From Phycomyces blakesleeanus NRRL 1555(-) (lineage: Eukaryota; Mucoromycota; Mucoromycetes; Mucorales; Phycomycetaceae): 64,000 bases of DNA. The stretch lies in the NCBI RefSeq assembly GCF_001638985.1, contig NW_017265144.1:868001-932000 (forward strand), in the 5' to 3' direction. Positions within the stretch are counted from its first letter, which is position 1; every line of letters starts with the position of its first letter. The translations under genes and the position numbers were made by a program. The notes under the pieces were generated by a model. The model was not told where the DNA came from, made no database searches, and saw only the letters and a list, made by a program, of their open reading frames with translations. Positions 37,385 to 51,607 of the stretch are shown here, piece after piece.

Positions 37385-37659
37385 TATGGTGCAATCGGGC
37401 GCAAATATCCATGTTCTTGGATTTGTTTCAATTTCTTTGATCGTTTTTTTATATATAGAAGAATTATTTGATCTCCGCTGATTATAAGAAAAAAAGGCTA
37501 TGGACTTGAAGCTTGGCTACTTTTCTGATCACATGACTTTCTTTTTTAAACCGTAGATTTTCACGCACCGTCTATGAAGGCCTTTAAAGTGTTTCAATTT
37601 CTAGAAAAAAGAAAAGAAAAAACACCCAGACTTGGATAACTATCTCTGATTGCACCATA
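37385..37659. mobile_element. 275-bp MITE with 12-bp terminal inverted repeats
   Basis: The left end reads tatggtgcaatc (37385-37396) and the right end gattgcaccata (37648-37659), a perfect inverted repeat. Further inward the ends match imperfectly (a TATCCA word in both arms). If the outer TA is the target-site duplication, the ends are TGGTGCAATC and the element is of the Tc1/mariner type. There is no transposase frame, so it would be non-autonomous. Confidence 0.7.
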
Positions 37660-40600
37660 GTATTAGTTTTTAAGTTAATTTTTTTTTTTTTTGGTTTTGC
37701 ATTGAAGCAAAAGAAATTTATTTTATATTTGCCCTTATTCATTATAAAAAAATAACAGTAGAATAAATTATCGAAATACTATCTTAGGGAGGGTACACAG
37801 TAATAATTAGGTCAGAAAAATAGAAATTGTTTTCTTGTCAATAGCACTCTTCTAGTACTTGTTCGCTCTCTTATACTTGTCAGTTTTCTTTTCTTTTCTT
37901 TTTGTCTCACACAATGACTCTCTCAAACATGTCCTCTTTATCTCCATGGTACTTTTAAGCTGAAAAGCGCGGAAGGGTTTCCCCGGGGCTGTGTAATTAA
38001 GTTGCAATTGGTGAAAAATGATTCGGACATCCAAGAGAACAATATGATATCAATTTGCAAAGACGATATTTATGTAACAAAGCGATTTTCTCAAAGCAGC
38101 ACTTCTTGATGCATTAATGATAATTTAGAAATAAAATAAATAAAAAGGTGACTGTAAAGATACTACCTTGGAAGAACGTTCACGGGTTGCATTTTGTGTT
38201 TGAGATTAGGAATTTGATTTAATTCTTCACAATACAGCTTCTTTCATCTTTGTACTATTCTTGTTGATTTTGCTGTTGGTATTCTTATTCTTAAATATTT
38301 TTTAAATATCAATAGATTAATATTAGTACCAAGTGTATGCGAGAATTGCAAGTTATTTATATATATATATATATATTATATTAATGGGATGCTATTCGTA
38401 GTTTAAATGGGCAATACATTCTTTAACCCTTCTTTTTTTCTGTGTTACTGTGCCTTCAGAATTCTGCTATTCTAACGAGTGCATATTACAAGAAAAATGA
38501 ATATAAGCGGGAGGTTTTGTCTGTATGCCTATCTGCCTGTATTCTTGTAGGTGTTTATTATTTAAAGAAAGTGGCATTGGACTACTTTCTTAAGACTATG
38601 GCTATTATAATAATACTCGTGTGTTTGTTTTCATATATAGGATAAAAATCTAATTCTGTTTGCAAATTCTAAACACTTATTTTACTGCATGTATAGTAGC
38701 TATGACTTCAAAAATGTATACACCTTGAAACGGAAACAAACAAAAAAAGAAACTTTAAAGTAGCTTCCCTCAGGATGGTGTGTCATATAGCCCATATAGC
38801 CCTCAAACCAAATCATATAATTTACTCTTTTGTCCTGTTCATTCAGGAGCCTCTTAATAAATATGAACCTATCCAACAGATCAATACAAACAAACACAAA
38901 AAAACAAAAAAAAACCCCCTTTTTAACATGGTGTAAATATTTCCCACCGCTCTGTTGTCGTTATTATTTGTTCATTTTTTTTTTACTACCCGCAATATGA
39001 TTCCACTAATACTATTCAATAAATTCTTTGTCGCGTATAATAAACGTGTTTCTTTATTTTAAATGAAACACCAATTAGGTTTGGGCTCAACTCCAAAATA
39101 TAAATGTTTTTTTTTCTTTCTTTTGTCTTCTTTCAATTGCGCCACTTCTTTGTTTCTTTATTATTATTTTTTATTTTTAAATGCCGTGTATTCTTTAGTG
39201 TCTAAGCTACTCTTTATAATTCTATAACCCAGAGGTAAATATTGAATGAGTAATACTGCTGTATTAGCCTGGTAGCCAAAACAAAAATATACACGGCCAT
39301 GATATATAAAATAATATGTACGAAAAGCAGTAGCAGAATCATAAAGTTTTTTTTTGGTACTTTTGAACCATTTTTAAGGATAGTGAAGATGTAACCTAGT
39401 TTTTAGTAATAGACAAGTCGAACAGTTGATGTACAGCTCTATGTTTGTGTATTCAAGATTGGTCTATGGTTATATTGGAAGAAATCACCAGAAAAAAAAA
39501 TGAAAGGTTGTCTGTCATGTTCTTGAGCAACGCTTCTCCTACTTATTGCACCGGAACACCCTGTCAAAAATGAAAAAAAAATTGGCTTAGGAAGAAACAG
39601 CAAATGAAGACAGTAAACTCAAAATACTGGCCAGAGGGAAAAGAAAGAAACTGTTGAAACACACATGGGAATTGTACACACGATACAAGGGGTCAGAGCA
39701 GAGACAGATCAAGTTCTACCACAGCAATTCAATTCAATGAAAATAAAAAGAGTAAGTCAAGATAGACCATGTCAATCCGATAAAATACTCTTCCTCGATA
39801 CTCTACAAATGATTAAGCTGGTTTATCAAAAGCTGCTATAAAAATTCCAAAATTAAATTAAGCAGAAGGGCAACGATTTTTGAAGGGAATTTGTCTAGGC
39901 TGAAATGGATTGTGTGGATTTGATTTGTTAGAGCTAAGATATTAACCAGTAACTTTAACTCGATACAAAGAAGAAGAAAAAGAAGGAGAAGAAGGAATAT
40001 GTTGGTGCACAAGGTACAATAAAGAAAAGTATATTAGCCTACAAGAAGATAACACATGGTATCTAAAAGGAGTGTATCAATATCCATGTGTGAGTGAATT
40101 AGAGTCAGATTTTGCGACATTATTTTCCTTGTTCCTTTACATTAATGGGATGTGCATGCCTATGTGCTCTTGCGGGAAAAGCTCACTGGATATATGAAAG
40201 ATAACACGATAACCATAGTTGTCTAGTATGCGAACACCATACTAACACGTACTGACCAGTTCAATCACATTTTTCCCAGTGTCAATGTTCCAAAACCTTC
40301 TAGACTTGAAGTGTATTACAGTAAATGCTCTGATAAGTACAATATATTACACTACTAAATAAAGTTTGACACAAAAGTAAACACAGACACAGACATATAT
40401 ACAGGCGAATTTTTTTTTTATTGTGGGTTGTACTAGGCCTTGCGCATTTTAGCATTCAGTTGACTCAGTGAGGACTGAGGAATAAATGAAAATAATAAAA
40501 AATGTTACCCCCTAAATATGAGGGGGGAATAAAAAAAAATAAGCACAAATGATAGATAAATAAAGGAAAGAAGTATTGGACAAGGCATGACAAAGGGTAA

Positions 40601-41157
40601 TAGTCAGCGAAGAAGAAAAAAAGTAAGAAAGCACGTAAAAAACCCCAAGTGTGGGGGTGGGGGGTGGGGTAAACGGCTTTGAGAATACATGTAGACAGGA
40701 GCCAACACGAACACAAAGATGAAAACAAATTAAAGAAAGTTATTTCAAAAGCGCCTTTTTTTTTACCATCTATATTTTTCTTTTTTTGTTCACCTCACGG
40801 TTTCTAAGGCCGAAAACGTATATATTATGTGATCTTATTACTAAACAATCTCTTGTAAATCTGATATACAGATACCTTTACAGACGAGATTTTATTATTT
40901 GTCGAAAGGTTTGCGATATTCCTTCTGTGTGTGTGTATGTGTGTGTGTGGAAGGTACTATAAGTAATTCTATGACATACATATATATATATATAAGAATG
41001 CTTTGTACATAATCTTAATTTCCCACACAAAGCTGAGTATATCAATTTGGTTTATAGCTTTTGTTGGCAGCAGTAATACTTTCCTTCTATATAAAAAAAG
41101 CAAGTCACTGTGTTCTACAACACTTGTATCATGTAACCAATCTTTTATTACATGTAT

Positions 41158-41189
<32 letters not shown>

Positions 41190-41263
41190 AGTATTTATTA
41201 TCCAGCAGCTCGTTTACAATGCAATGACAGAATCTCAACCTTAGTTATTAATGCTAATTTTGA

Positions 41264-41305
<42 letters not shown>

Positions 41306-41733
41306 AAGAGGGGCTTCAACATTTATCGATGCTTAATTTTTAATATTTTTTAAAAGAACAAAGAATGTTTTACAGAAAATAGATAAAAAAAAAAAGGGGG
41401 AGCGAGAATCTCAACATACAGGAATCTAATACTTCATAATTGCTACTATCAGAGCAACCGTCTTGTTAATAAGAAGAAGGAAGATAGAAGGCATGGTACA
41501 GAGAGTATGAATATGTTGCTTGGTAACATCGATATCGGAAGGTAAAACAAAAAAAAGTCTCGCTATAGTTAGACGGGTCTCGACTAAGGTATACACTAAA
41601 ACGCATGAATTTAAAGTAGACAATGGGTGCTTGCTTCTGTTAAGGATATTAGAAAATTTAAAGGTTTAGCTAAAGTTTTTCCTCCCAGCAGTTCGATTAA
41701 ATTCACTCTAAATATAAAAGAGAGTTCCTTTAC

Positions 41734-41767
41734 TTTATCTTCCTATTAAATTTAATAGGAAGATAAA
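41734..41767. repeat. 34-bp perfect palindrome
   Basis: The sequence is its own reverse complement across the centre at 41750/41751, with arms of 17 bases (tttatcttcctattaaa). It could extrude as a cruciform or mark an element end or a protein site. Confidence 0.85.
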
Positions 41768-44700
41768 ATTTATTGATGAAAATTCTCTCAAAATTTATTC
41801 AAAGAAAAAGATAAATCGAAATGTTGGGAAAATTGACCTTTTCTTTAGCTAAAGTAGCGGTGTTTAACTTTAGATAAATTAAAAGTTATCTCACTGCTGA
41901 AGATGTTCTTATTTCCCATAATGGAAAGTTATCAGCTCTTGGTGATACTTAATGTTACTGTTCTTGCCATTGATATTAAGAAATAAAAAAAAAACGTGAA
42001 ATGTATTTCTTGTTGAACTTTATTTAACGACAAATTATATTTTGTTTTGTAGGTAAACCCATTTTTTTTTTAAAAAAAAAGATTGATATATTTCACAAGC
42101 TATTATAGATAAAGTCTATTCTGCAATATAGTCTTCAGTTAATTGAGTAGCTCTCAGATTTCAAGTATAATTCTCGCTTAAAGACTTGCGATTCAAAATA
42201 GCTCTCTAGCATTTCATACCGAAAGTTCAAGGTCTTGTAATGCAAAATTATGCGTTTTTTGAAGTATATCTTCACTGAAGAATTAGAAGACGATTCCAAT
42301 TTTAATCTGGAGGACTTTGCAAATAGTTGACTGTATGTTCTCTTTATCAAGAAGTGTCTCTGTTACTTATTAAAAGCTATAAACCAGACAAGCGAAAGGC
42401 TTAAGGCCAGAACAAAAGATTTTAAGAATCTTCTTAACAAGTATCGAGAGGTATATATATATATATATATATATATAGCCAATATTGTTCTTATACACCA
42501 CTACAGCTGAAGTATGTTCAGCAGATAGTTAGCTACGAAACAGTAAAATAAAAAGCAATGTCACATACTTAAATGCTGCCTCTTTTTCATTTTGGATACA
42601 AATTGGGTATGTTTCTTCATATATAAAGAATTTCAGCCTTGGAAGGTAAAGTGAAAAGGACATTGCAGTCGCGGTAAAGACGATAACCAATCGATGTACT
42701 AATATAAGTATGGTGGTATCCTCGAGAACCATGAACGCTATATCAAAGGACTTTCTTGGTTTCTTCAAATATTGACTCCGTTCAAGATTTATTCAATTCG
42801 TACCCACCCTTCTCCTTCCCCGCCGACACCATTCTACCCCAAGAAAAAAAAATAGACCTACTGTTACACCAGCAACCAAAGAGCTACTGAAACAAAGCCA
42901 AGAGATTTTTAGAATCTTTGGCAAAGAGACCGATGTTCTATATGCCTATTTGAGATATCGTAATGAAAAGAGTGTTAAAAGAAAGGTTCAAGGTTTATTT
43001 CTAAAGATTATAAGACTTCAAAATTGTATCTAGAAGAAAAAAAAAAGTATTATTGTTTATCATCCAGATGCAAGAAAACCAACAATTTTTGAAGGCCACG
43101 CGACTGGCTACAGCAGAGTTCCCTGTGGAAATTCATCTTTCTAGTTGTTTTTGTTGTCTTTAGGGCAGAGGCATGGTAGTCAGGATTAGACTTCCAGTAT
43201 ATTCTTTTCAGCTTTGCGTAAAAACTCCAAAATACCAAAACGTTTGTTTTTTATTATTATTATTATTAAAAATAGTGTACTACTATAAATGTACATTACC
43301 TTTACTTTCTATCTTGTTACATGTCTTGAATTGTTGCTACATACTCAGAACAGCTAGCTTTACTGTTATGTTCCAACTCAGGATCTTCTTGCTCTTTTGT
43401 AGCATCTACAATCTTTTACGGAAGCAAAGTAAGAGTAGAAAGTAAGAGAGTCTGTATAGTATATTTAACGTGAGTAGCTTGAAGGCCGTCTTTGATCGTG
43501 TTAGACTCCTTGCAGATCAGCCTTCCTTTGCTTTTAGTAAAGGAATCTGAGACAGAGAAAGAGAAAGAAGAAGAAGAAGAAGAAGAAGAAGAAGAAATAT
43601 TTGCAGGTCTATTGATTGGTCGGGTTATCGGAAACATGATACAAATAAGCTCGTCACCAATAACCATAGAAAGAAACGGGTGTGATTCCTGAGTATAAAA
43701 AAAAATAATAGATTTTTTTGTCTTTACCAATCTGAATGAATACATTACTTTTCTTTAAAATAAATAAGTCAAGAGTAATCACAAATGTTAATATTTAGAA
43801 ACCGATTATATGATTTAGAGAACAAAGAAAAAAAGTTGTGATAAATCGTTATCGTTAGGTTAGTAGATAAATAAAAAGAGCACTTGAAAAATGGATATAA
43901 AATACAACATATATAATTATCTGCGTCTTTTTAAAAGATAATGATATGAATAAGTATTAGACTTTATTGATTTATTCATTTGAAATAAGCACATTTATTG
44001 GTCGCAAGAAAATATAAACAAATCAAAGCCAATACACTATTCCATCGCGCGCTCATAAACCACAAGATCTTTACATTTAAGATAATGTATACTTGACTGT
44101 CTTTATGTAACTCTATATAGTGTCAACTTCATCTCTACTTTTAACATTAGGCTTCTTTTTTTTTGCTATGACACGTCCTATCAATTTTCTTTTCTGATTC
44201 TTATGATTTATTTGCGGATACACAGCATACACGTTTAAAAAAAATCGCGCTTGCTGGATTACTAACGGACAGGATATATAAGCTGGTCAATGGTTATGAG
44301 AATTGTTTTCACCACTTTAATGTTAATTTATTTTGTGGTGTTGTTAGGGCTATGGCTTAAGTCTTGGTACAAGTAGATCGAATATCTTTTTGGTTAACCC
44401 TTCCTAGACCGATCAACTGACTGGCTGGCTGGCTGACTGGCAGATCGATCAATCGATCTGCCTCTTTTGTTTTTATTACGCTCTCATTAAATATTTGTAA
44501 ATTGGGAGATCTTAAATTCATACCTAGTATTGATGTTTTACCAGCATGTGTTTCTATATATAAAACAACATATGTGGCCATTCTTTTCTCATTTTCTGAG
44601 TGTATGTATGTATGTATGTATGTGTGCGTTTTCAAAAGAATACTAATATTGTTTTGCTTAAGAGTTGGAGTGTCTGAATTCAAAAAAGAGATGGTGCCGT

Positions 44701-47700
44701 CTCCATGACATTATATTATAATTAAATAACATCCCACATTTGCTTCTGTCACCCTAAAGATAAAACCCTCCCTCCTTTCAATAAGCAATTGTGTACTGGC
44801 TGCTTTGTAGATCATCCCTCCGAGTTAAACGAAAGCGTTTCTTTTTTTGTTATTTAACTATTTATATATGTAACGAGATTGTTATATAAGCTCAGGTTAT
44901 TATTATGACAGGAATGACACTGAAAATAACAGTAATAATAATAGAAGTAGTAGTGACTAATCTAGTTATTTAATAAGGTTTAAATTAAAGCATTTATCAT
45001 ATTTGTGTAGTATATTACAGTCATGACAAAGACAACAAGAAACAGGAAACGGTATTTATTATTACTATATACATACATCTGAAAAAGAATGAGAAATATT
45101 GCTATTATTCTTATTTTCTTTTTCATTCGATATGTCCTGCTATAATTTACTTTACTCCACTTCCCCTTTACCTTCCCCTTTTACCCCCCCAAATAAAAAA
45201 TCAAACCCAAGAATAAAGCAATCAAATTAAATCAAATCAAATCAAATTAAATTAAATAAAAAATTTAAAGAGTAGTTCAAATAAAATGATAGGAATTTTC
45301 TGCAAAAAGAAAATAAATTCTGCAGAATATTTCTACAAAACCAAAAAAAAAAAAAAAAAAAATTAAATAAATTAGAGACCTTTTTTCTTTCTTTTAGTTT
45401 TGTCCAACCAGAATGCTTTTTTTTTTAAAAAAAAAAAATCCTTGGACGTTCTACGACTAAATATTTAGAACAAATTTTTGCCATATTTGTCTAGACGCAC
45501 AAAACGTACAACCCCAAAAGACATACATACATACATAATTAAATAAATAAATACATTTAAAGAAAGAGATAAAGAGATAGAACTGGATCTAGAGCCAAGT
45601 AGACTTACATATAATAGAAAACAGAAGACGAGATATGAAAACATTGGTTGCATTTTTAATCATCTCAAAGCCATAGACACTTTTACTCCCCCAATAAGTG
45701 TACACGCTCCAAGAAACATGTACTACTCAGTATTAGTATTTCTCTTTTTTCTTTGCTTTCTTTGGTTCTTTATTTTGTGTAATGCAAACTGCTTTTAAAA
45801 TAAAATAAAAGAATGAAAAATTAAGGATGGGGGGTATTGAGAACGAATGAACGAAAGAACGAATGAAAGAAAAAGATTATGCGCCTTGTTATCCAATAGA
45901 TATAATTTGCTATACTATGCTACATTATATTACCTTGTGCTGTAAATGTTATATATCTATTTAGTATTCCTATTTTAATATCTTACGATAAAAAGCATGT
46001 AATTTTCAAACCAACCTGTATTCATCAATTACAAAACTTTTTTTTATATATATATTTTTACTTACAACCTTGGTACTCTAGTAAACGCTCTGTACAATTG
46101 TATACATTTGATTTGAATAAAGTGTAGACTAAAAAAGAAATGCCTCATATGTTTTTTGCTTGCTTGTTTTGTTTTGTTTTGTTTTGTTTTTCCAAATTAA
46201 ATTAGAAACGCTTTCTATATACTGCGTAGAAATATCGTAACTTTGTATTGAATGTTTCGCTTACAATAAACATGCACATCCGTACATAAATATTTAACAG
46301 ATAAGATTAATAACGGTACTATTGTTCAAGATGCATTTCTCGCAATTGACCTTGTCGTTCCTTTAGTAATACAATCATAATGTACAAAATATTAAACTAG
46401 AGTATTTTCGCTCGAAAATGAATTCAAGTAAAATAAAATCGATTCATTCATTCATTCATTCATTCATGGAATGATTATATATTATATTATATCTTATAAG
46501 CTCAAACATATCAGAAGTTGAGTTGGGTTGGATCGGATTGGATTTTGGGGGAGAGGTAAAAGAAATAGGTATTCGGTTGTGACTTTATTTTATTTTTCTT
46601 GGTCTGCCCAATATGCTTTCTAGATTGTGTAAACAGGATACCTATTGTTCGATTAACATCAACTGTGCATACACACATACGCACATACGTTAGAACAGCA
46701 TTCTTTAACAACTCTTATGATATTGCTATCAAAAAAAAACCTATACGCTTATTGTAATTAGCGTCTAAGATATTATATTCAATATACACATACATGTACG
46801 CCCACATACATTAAATAGCAGGCTCTATTAAATTCTATACTTTTGTAGGCTAGTTATATACATCTATATGTACTTAAAGCAATAGTCTCCTTTAATTTTA
46901 TTCTTTTATATAGTCCCTGAGTAATTACTTGAAAAGATTACTTAAAATACATTGTTTGCCAAGAAAATTTGTGTTAAATATCGAGACACAAACGCACAAG
47001 CACAGATTGTATATATACATAATACTAAGCTAAAGGTCTCATGGTTTCAATAGTAAAGAATAATCCTTTGTTATCAGTATGTTAAAAGAACAAAATATAT
47101 CTAAAATAGAGAACATTAATAGTCTAACTTTTTTTTTTTAAAAAAAAAAGAATCAATTGGTGTATAATATTAATATTCAGTTTTTTCAAAACATAACAAT
47201 CTGTAATATATATATATATATGTATCTATGGAAATCAAGTTCAATTCAAGTTTTTTTTTTTTTTCCATTTCTCTGTCTATAGTATATTGCGAAAGTTTTC
47301 TTTTTTCTTGTGATACCTCCATTGCTAAAAAGCACGATTTTTCTTTATTTTAATATCAGAAAACGCAAAACAACATACAATGTTATACACGGGGTTTTAA
47401 ACAAGATGGATATTCTTTCTTTTTTGTAGGGTAGTAAACCCCAAGAAAACCTTTGATCTCCACTTCCCCCCCCCCCTCTCCTCATTTCTTTTGTTCTTTA
47501 TCTTGTAATCATATTATATTTATATAACATTAATAGTTTTTACTGTTTTATGTACGCACACCCCATACACAAAGAATATGAACCGTTGTAACATCTGATA
47601 GCGCTTTAAAGAGTGTCAGCTCCTCAAAAAAAATTGTTTGCTTGTTTGATAATATTCTATTCTATTATATTCCTATTCATTCTATAGATAAAATATAAAT

Positions 47701-48532
47701 GAGGTAACAGCTATTACTGAATATCCAAAAAAAAAAATCAATAAAAAAATAAAAATAAAAAAAAAAAATCCAAGACTTTCCTGCTTTACCATTTCTTTCT
47801 TTTTTTGGTAATTCTTGACATTACATTTACTTTTGACCTCTGTAGAATACAAAAAAATCACAGTTTGATTGACATTTATATAATTTCCGTAAATCATTAT
47901 TATTAGTATTATTATTTTGCACAACATAAAAGATATTTCTCTCTCTGTGTGTGTGTGTGAAAAATCTACATTATGTCCAGAATCTCGGACCAGAACTCAC
48001 ACGACATGTTTCAATGTAAACTGATCGAGTCTATATAATAACTTGTTGAATTTAATTCTAATATTAAATTTGTTATAAGAAAGAAACGAGGTTTTTGAAT
48101 TGGTTACAAAGAGTAAGCAGCAATGATAACAACAAATTGAGCGCTTTATTAGTATTTTTTTTTTCTTTTTCTCGATCTCTTTACTCCTAGAATAACATAT
48201 ATACACACAATTATATATATATATATATATATAAGCTCCCAAAAGATTATCTAAAAGATGAATGATATCAATGGACTATATAGGATATCAAACACAATGG
48301 TAGAATCACCATAACAACAACAAAAAACAACAACAAGTAATAATTAAGAAAAAAAAAAAAACTTAAATTGAAACAAGTAACCAAAAAAAGAAATAAAGAA
48401 AAGTATCACAAGAAGTTTCGGTTAGACTTACAAACAAGGCAATTTGTAGCAAAGTAAAGTGAAGTAAAGTGAAGAAATAGACAGGTTAATTATTGTGGCA
48501 ACCAGTCCCAAGCTTGTTAATTATCATACACT

Positions 48533-48586
48533 CCCCCCCCCCCCCCCCCCAAAATAAAATCAAATACTTCCCCCCCCCCCCCCCCC
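48533..48586. repeat. Paired long C tracts
   Basis: C18 at 48533-48550 and C17 at 48570-48586 are separated by 19 bases of AT-rich DNA. They stand out in a window where C or G runs above six are rare. Confidence 0.9.
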
Positions 48587-49532
48587 TTGATTTTTGTTTC
48601 CATTTTCACTTTTTGCTTATAGTTCCATACTCACTCATTTACTCACTCACTTTATCTATATTTTCTCCCTCCACATTCTACACAGTGTATTTTATATATA
48701 TTTCTCTCATTTGGTCCATTACATTATATTATTATTACCATGGCTTTAAATCTACATTTGTATCCATGTCTATCTGCCCTTTTTTTTTTTACTCAACAAC
48801 ATTGATAAAAACCAAACCAAACCAAACCAAACCAATCAAACAAACAAACAAACAAACAAACAAACAAACAAAAAGCTTCTATATATATATAAATGTTTTG
48901 GCATCAGCTGCAGGTGTGTATGTATGTATGTGTTGCACAATACAACGGTAACCCGTTATTGTGCCACAATTGCGCACGCACGCACACACACACAAAATAG
49001 AAATTATTTAAAGACTATATACACATACATACATACATACATATACATATATATATATATATATAAATATAAATATCTAAACGCCTGCCGTGTTCCTTAC
49101 ATGCCAATTTGACCCATTTTGACCACGCGTCTTGACATCAATCAGTTTCCCTCTGCCACAAAATCCCTTAGCCCCTTTTTGAATGCAGTGTACAAAGTAT
49201 AGGAATGTTATTGATTTCGAACCAAAAGAGATAAATAAGAAAGTAAAGTAAAGTAAAGAGAAAAAAAAAACGAATGGTAAGGAGAGAGAGAGAGAAAAAG
49301 GGGAGATTGAGAAGTGTGTGGGATCTGAGAGAGAGAGAGAGAGAGATAGAAAAGGGTAATGAGAGGTGAGACAAGATGTACGAATGGTCAATACATATAC
49401 ATATTACATATATACATAAATACATACATATAAATGTGTGTAGAGTGCTGAATATATAAGAAAGAAAGAAAGAAATAAGTCTACATTGCATGCAAAGAGA
49501 AATATATATATATATATATTTTTTTTTGGTGT

Positions 49533-50904
49533 CTAGGAAGAACATGATGAAGAAGATGAAGAAGTCGAAAGGGTATTTGCAGAGTGTATTTTTGCGTGTC
49601 GACGAAGATTGCTGACCACTGAAAAGTGTCGACCACAGCCTTCGATAGGACACTTGAATGGTTTCTAAAATAAAAGCAAGATACCAAAAAAAAAAAAAAA
49701 GTAAATATTTGTGTCTTGTGTCTTTGCGTTTTGCATTTTGCATTTTGCATTTTGCATTTTGCATTTTGCGCTTTATGTTCTATGTTTATAATAATAATAA
49801 TAATAAAAATAAAAATAAAAAACAAACCTCTCCAGTGTGGCTGTATGTATGGGTTATAAGTGAACTTGGACGTGTGAATTCCTTTGAACAATAGTTACAT
49901 TTGTAACGTTTGGATTGTGAACCGGTTCCCTTGATTGGAGTATTGAAAGCCTGCTGTAGGTGAGGCTGTGGGGTTTGATTGGACTGGCCACAGTTACTTT
50001 CAGAAACAGTTGAGGGTGATGTGGATCTAGAGGTAGCAACCGAAGACCGTCTTTGCTGACACTTGTAAGATGAAGAAGATGAAGAAGCCACAGAGGTGTG
50101 TCTCTGCTGTTGTTGCATATGTGAAACGAACGCCGAGGAGGTCATTCCGGCCTTCTTTTGTGCATAGGCCATGACCCCAGACGACGGCATGGGTGAGCTC
50201 AAGGTTTCTATTTTTTATTTTTATTTTTGTTAATGAATTTAGTGTGGTTAGTGTTACGTTTGAGTAAATAAATAAATAAGTAGTTATATATTGAATGTAA
50301 TATACTATTGGTATTGGTATTGGTATTGCTATAGCTATAGCTATAGCTATTGAAATTGACATTGACATTGACATTGGTGTTATATTATTACCATTGTAGT
50401 GGGTGTAGGGATGATACATGTCACTTCTGTGATAAGGTACGCCTATAACGCCTGGTCCAGCCAGATGTGTAGTGTCATATGACGGTGAGCAGTCGACGGA
50501 AGAAATTGGGTCTTTTGTGTGAGGAGACATCATCATCAAATGAGCTGATGTATTTTTTGAGCTGTCAATTTTATTATTATTATTAGTAGTATTGCTGCTG
50601 CTGTTGTTGGTGGTGGTGGTGGCGGTGGCGAGGTTGATGCTGTGGCTGTGGCTGTGGTTGAGGTTAAAGTTAATGTTATGGTTGATGTTATGGTTGTGGT
50701 TGATATTGTGGTTAATGTTGTGATTAATGTTAGAGTCTGGGCTGGGATATGACCATTGCTGGAATAACTGCTCATCGACTGATAATGGAACTGAGGAAGG
50801 CGTGGATATAGAGGACGATGAGGACGATGAGGTGAGTCTGCTATTTTGATGAGTGTTTAAGGTGTAAGGTTGTAGAGGAAAATATTGAGTTGAAAATGGA
50901 GATG

Positions 50905-50945
<41 letters not shown>

Positions 50946-51607
50946 GATGCTGCCGATGCTGATGCTGATGCTGAAGTAGCCCCTGAAATCGGTGTGCGTG
51001 GTGAGCTTTGTGACTGATAGTCCATGAATACTCGAGAAGAGAGAATCGGGCCAGCCGACAGCATGTTTGTGCCAAATGAGTCATTGTTTTGAATGTTTCC
51101 AAGAAGAGAAACGTTGGCCAGGCTATTACTATTACTATTACTATTATTGTTATGGCTATGGCTGTGTCTGTGTCTGTGGCTATAGCTTTGCTTGCTCTTG
51201 TTCTTGTTCTTATTCTTATTCTTATTTTGAATGTTATTAATGGTAGTCGTCGTCGTCGTTGCTGTCGCCATAGCAGTATTAGCAGCGGTATTATTGCTAT
51301 TGCTATTAATATTAATATTACTGGTGTCAAGGATAATGTTATTATTGATATTAATATTAATGTTGGTGTTGGTGTTGGTGTTGGTGTTGGTACTGGTGCT
51401 GGTGCTGGTGCTGGTACTGGTGCTGGTGTTCATGGTCTGGACAGGAAGAGCAGCGCCAAGCCCATAGTCGGGAGTAATTGAAAAAGGGTAAGTATCGGAG
51501 ATGGATTGGTACCCGTGCTGATTGGTTAGGGTTCGTCCGCGATTGAGGCCATTCGTTGAAGAGGGGAAGTTAGTTTCCAGGCTCATTCCAGGATATACAG
51601 ATAGCAT
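49533..51607 (-). CDS. C2H2 zinc-finger transcription factor
   Basis: Three exons (51607-50392, 50207-49828 and 49664-49533) give 575 aa. Two adjacent C2H2 fingers near the C terminus read YKCNYCSKEFTRPSSLITHTYSH, linker TGEKP, then FKCPIEGCGRHFSVVSNLRRHAKIH. The intron between exons 2 and 3 falls at the linker. Exon 1 (405 residues) is almost wholly disordered, built from alternating dipeptide runs: ST, NT, NI, NK, HR/HS, NS, poly-Ala of about 13, and NINH blocks. Two fingers with this low-complexity head are typical of fungal C2H2 regulators (for example of development or stress), but the target is unknown. The 3' side faces a 14-kb gene-poor block, and about 2.5 kb lies upstream. Confidence 0.92.

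Larger units (their letters stand above)
35484..49532. other. Gene-poor 14-kb block
   Basis: I find no gene I can support. The block is low-complexity AT-rich DNA with a TIR element (37385-37659), a foldback (37108-37248), a 34-bp palindrome (41734-41767), CT and AT microsatellites (41161-41190, 41265-41302), several T(n)A(n) tracts, two long C tracts (48533-48586) and AAACC/AAAC repeats (48808-48872). Weakly structured stretches near 41.6-43.2 kb may be decayed transposons, but no frame is long enough to name. The right end would contain the 3' UTR of the C2H2 gene. Confidence 0.55.

Noticed and set aside
48808..48872. AAACC and AAAC tandem repeats as telomere-like DNA
   Set aside because: The unit is not a fungal telomere repeat and degrades quickly into AAAC; it looks like an ordinary microsatellite.
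48533..48880. Repeats as a CRISPR array
   Set aside because: There are no regular spacers or conserved direct repeats, and the host is a eukaryote.
49168..49764. Long minus-strand open frame downstream of the zinc-finger stop
   Set aside because: It is low-complexity Ser/Leu/Phe translation of microsatellites and overlaps zinc-finger exon 3 in a wrong frame.
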